Shown here: positions 31,892 through 33,548 of the stretch, in pieces | Layout: every line of letters begins with the position of its first letter | How positions within the stretch are numbered: the first letter of the stretch is position 1 | DNA from: a bacterium | Lineage (GTDB): Bacteria; BMS3Abin14 | Reading direction: 5' to 3' | Length of the DNA: 33,548 nt | Assembly: GCA_020350725.1 (NCBI GenBank) | Contig: CP070719.1 | Span: forward strand, 2,628,779 to 2,662,326 | The notes under the pieces: generated by a model | The model's input: the letters and a program-made list of their open reading frames with translations, nothing else | Told to the model about the DNA's origin: nothing | Databases searched by the model: none | Position numbers and translations under genes: made by a program

Positions 31892-32881
31892 TTGAAGACG
31901 ATCCTGATCACGGGAGTGAACGGTTTTATCGGGAGCCACCTGGCGCGGCGCTTCATCTCCCTTGGCCACCGGGTAAAGGGGATCGTGCGTCCCACCTCTG
32001 AACTTTCCCTGATCGACGGTCTTGAGCTGGAACTGTTCTTCGGTGACATAACCCTCCCCCAGAGCCTCAGAGACCCAACACGGGGATCAGACATCGTGGT
32101 CCATGTGGCGGCCCTGGCAAGTGATTGGGGCCCCTACCGCCGTTTTTACCAGGTCAACGTGGAGGGAACCCGGAATACGGCGGGGGCGGCCCTGCAGGAG
32201 GGTGTAAACCGCTTCGTCTACATAGGGACGACGGCGGTTCACGGGTTCGGTGGTTTTGCCGATCTGGAGGAGTCGGCCGCAATGGCCAGGACGCCCTTCC
32301 ATTACTGCGAGACAAAAAAGATCGCCGAGCAGTGGCTTTTCAACCGGGTTCGAGGCATGGAGGTCACGTCAGTCAGGCCCGGAAACGTGTACGGTCCTGA
32401 TGACCACACCTTCATCGACAAGTACATTGATGCCCTGATAAGAGGGAGACTGGCCTACGTGGATGGAGGAAGACGCCTCACCGCACCGACTTACATTCAG
32501 AACCTGGTGGACGGTACCGTGGCTGCGTGCCTCGAGCCGAAGGCCGCTGGAGAGGCGTTTTTCATCACCGATGGGCTTGACATCACGTGGAGGGCCTTCA
32601 CCGAACGGTTCGCCGATGAACTGGGAGTGAGGCCGCCAAAGCTGTCCGTTCCCTACCCGGCTGCCTACACCCTCGGATATCTCGCGGAGAAGCTTTACCG
32701 GGTCGCGGGATCAAGCTCGCCTCCCGCGATCACCCGTTACCGGGCCTGTAACGCCGGCCGGGACTATCACTTCTCCATCGAAAAGGCCGGGAGGCTTCTC
32801 GGTTACAGCCCTGCGGTGGATTTCGACGCGTCAGTGGCAAGAACGGTGCACTGGTACAGGGAAAAGTATGGTGAGGGTTAG
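31892..32881 (+). CDS. NAD(P)-dependent SDR epimerase/dehydratase (3-beta-HSD-like)
   Basis: An extended SDR of 329 residues. TGVNGFIGSHL lies at 7-17, YIGTTAVHG at 110-118, and the catalytic Y138/K142 in YCETKK; SVRPGNVYGPDD follows. The C-terminal half (AITRYRACNAGRDYHFSIEKAGRLLGY) resembles 3-beta-hydroxysteroid-dehydrogenase-like members that act on lipid alcohols. The start is TTG at 31892, with GAGGG upstream and 12 bp after the CPBP stop. It completes the three-gene unit. A role on a lipid or envelope sugar is likely from context, but the substrate is unknown. It is clearly different from the SDR at 6976-7983. Confidence 0.85.
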   Translation: MKTILITGVNGFIGSHLARRFISLGHRVKGIVRPTSELSLIDGLELELFFGDITLPQSLRDPTRGSDIVVHVAALASDWGPYRRFYQVNVEGTRNTAGAALQEGVNRFVYIGTTAVHGFGGFADLEESAAMARTPFHYCETKKIAEQWLFNRVRGMEVTSVRPGNVYGPDDHTFIDKYIDALIRGRLAYVDGGRRLTAPTYIQNLVDGTVAACLEPKAAGEAFFITDGLDITWRAFTERFADELGVRPPKLSVPYPAAYTLGYLAEKLYRVAGSSSPPAITRYRACNAGRDYHFSIEKAGRLLGYSPAVDFDASVARTVHWYREKYGEG

Positions 32882-32967
32882 ATAAGGGGGATCAGTGGCT
32901 CTGCCTTGAATGGCGGTTGAGGAAGACCTGACTGAGCCGGATTTGAGGTAGCGTTTCTGGACCGAAA

Positions 32968-33261
32968 CTAATCCCTGCTTTTGCTTAGCTTTCTAAGGAG
33001 ATCGAGATTGTCGGATATGAGGGCTAGTATTTTCTGACCACTCCAGCGTTTGATTTGATTTTCCCCATTAATGGCAGAACCTTCATCAGGATGTTCCTCT
33101 GTGTAGACCAGTTTGACTGGAAGGCGTGCAGATGTGTGACGTGAGGCGAATCCAGAACGATGCCAGAACAAGCGATTCTTAATGTTGCTCGTGTGACCAA
33201 CGTAAAGTGTGTTGTCGGAGCATCCCAGGATATAGACGTAGTATTTATGTTTATTTGTCAT
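32968..33261 (-). CDS. Small GIY-YIG nuclease-fold protein
   Basis: A 97-residue single-domain protein. The motif pair is YYVYILGCSDNTLYVGHT, with R in KNRLFWHRSG and the metal-binding Glu in AINGENQIKRW. It matches the small UPF0213/YhbQ-like GIY-YIG family whose cellular role is unclear. The chosen start is the ATG at 33261 (MTNKHKYYVYIL); a longer reading to 33333 adds residues not typical of the family. Base composition is visibly more AT-rich than the neighbouring genes, which points to transfer. It lies just downstream of the ssrA terminator. Confidence 0.85.
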   Translation of the reverse strand: MTNKHKYYVYILGCSDNTLYVGHTSNIKNRLFWHRSGFASRHTSARLPVKLVYTEEHPDEGSAINGENQIKRWSGQKILALISDNLDLLRKLSKSRD

Positions 33262-33419
33262 AGGCAAATAGGATGCAAACAATTTGCCAGAAGCTGTAAT
33301 CATAGAGTGCCCCTCGACGCGTCGCCCGTTCAATCAGCGACTTGCTCAGGGCATACGACGCGCTCATGTCTCTAAAACGGGCCACTCGAAAATACTTTGT
33401 GGCCTGCCATGAGCAAGCA

Positions 33420-33454
33420 AAAAAAGCTTCACCCACTTGTTGGGAAGCTTTTTT
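33420..33454 (-). terminator. Intrinsic terminator of ssrA
   Basis: AAAAAAGCTT (33420-33429) pairs with AAGCTTTTTT (33445-33454), with a smaller CCCA/TGGG stem inside. It starts about 10 bases after the CCA end of the tmRNA and is symmetrical, so it could act on both strands. Confidence 0.88.
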
Positions 33455-33464
33455 GCGCGTCGAA

Positions 33465-33548
33465 TGGTGGAGGCGGCGGGAGTCGAACCCGCGTCCGGAA
33501 GCCTTCGGCCTCGCGGCCCTACATGCTTATTCCGTGTTTTCTGTCTCC
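33465..33548 (-). ncRNA. ssrA: tmRNA (ssrA), 3' end
   Basis: On the minus strand the segment contains AAGCATGTAGGGCCGCGAGG and ends GGTTCGACTCCCGCCGCC followed by TCCACCA. The T-arm with GTTCGA, the encoded CCA and the upstream AAGCATGTAG element identify the 3' part of tmRNA, which with SmpB rescues stalled ribosomes. The tag-coding part and 5' end lie outside the window. It could be mistaken for a tRNA, but the sequence before the T-arm is not a tRNA anticodon arm. Confidence 0.93.

Noticed and set aside
33465-33548. A tRNA gene at the right edge.
   Set aside because: Only a T-arm and CCA end resemble tRNA; the preceding sequence is the tmRNA-type AAGCATGTAG region, not an anticodon arm.

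Overview
This is a gene-dense bacterial chromosomal window with G+C that looks close to 60% by eye. The clusters proB-proA-nadD and gatA-gatB-mtnA-glnE, next to polA and ilvE, resemble gene orders I know from Desulfobacterota ('Deltaproteobacteria') and neighbouring lineages. I saw no rRNA or other marker that would settle the phylum, so the lineage is an inference. A lipoprotein, an envelope phosphotransferase and a probable sphingolipid pathway suggest a diderm cell. TTG starts behind good ribosome binding sites are frequent.

Left part (1-20987) is one long minus-strand run. In transcription order it reads gatC, thiC, gatA, gatB, mtnA, glnE, ilvE, polA, an SDR reductase, a serine-palmitoyltransferase-like enzyme, a BcerS/YghO-like N-acyltransferase, a Sec59/Dgk1-type lipid kinase, azlC, proB, proA and nadD (cut by the window edge). 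It covers tRNA-dependent amidation, thiamine pyrimidine synthesis, methionine salvage, control of glutamine synthetase, branched-chain amino acids, DNA repair/replication, proline and NAD synthesis. The four genes at 3795-7983 form the most interesting block: three match the enzyme classes of the bacterial ceramide pathway, followed by a polyisoprenol/diacylglycerol-kinase-like protein.

Middle part (21000-24830) is on the plus strand: a cupin with a strong promoter, an ABC-class ATPase of unknown role, and purU, closed by a clear intrinsic terminator. A minus-strand pair follows: a FadR-type GntR regulator and a small HAD protein.

Right part (26900-32900) is on the plus strand: a promoter and leader with a terminator-like hairpin before a cysteine-less TlpA-TPR protein, a Sel1-repeat lipoprotein, then a tight three-gene set of an LtaS-like sulfatase-fold phosphotransferase, a CPBP membrane protein and an SDR epimerase. 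The window ends in the 3' end of tmRNA (ssrA, minus strand) with its terminator and an AT-richer GIY-YIG gene beside it.

Running through many of the gaps is a non-coding signature: arrays of degenerate seven-base repeats in several word families. In two places they are assembled into a large composite element whose modules keep the same order, in opposite orientations (about 2741-3083 and 21094-21465). No CRISPR array, transposase or prophage was seen.
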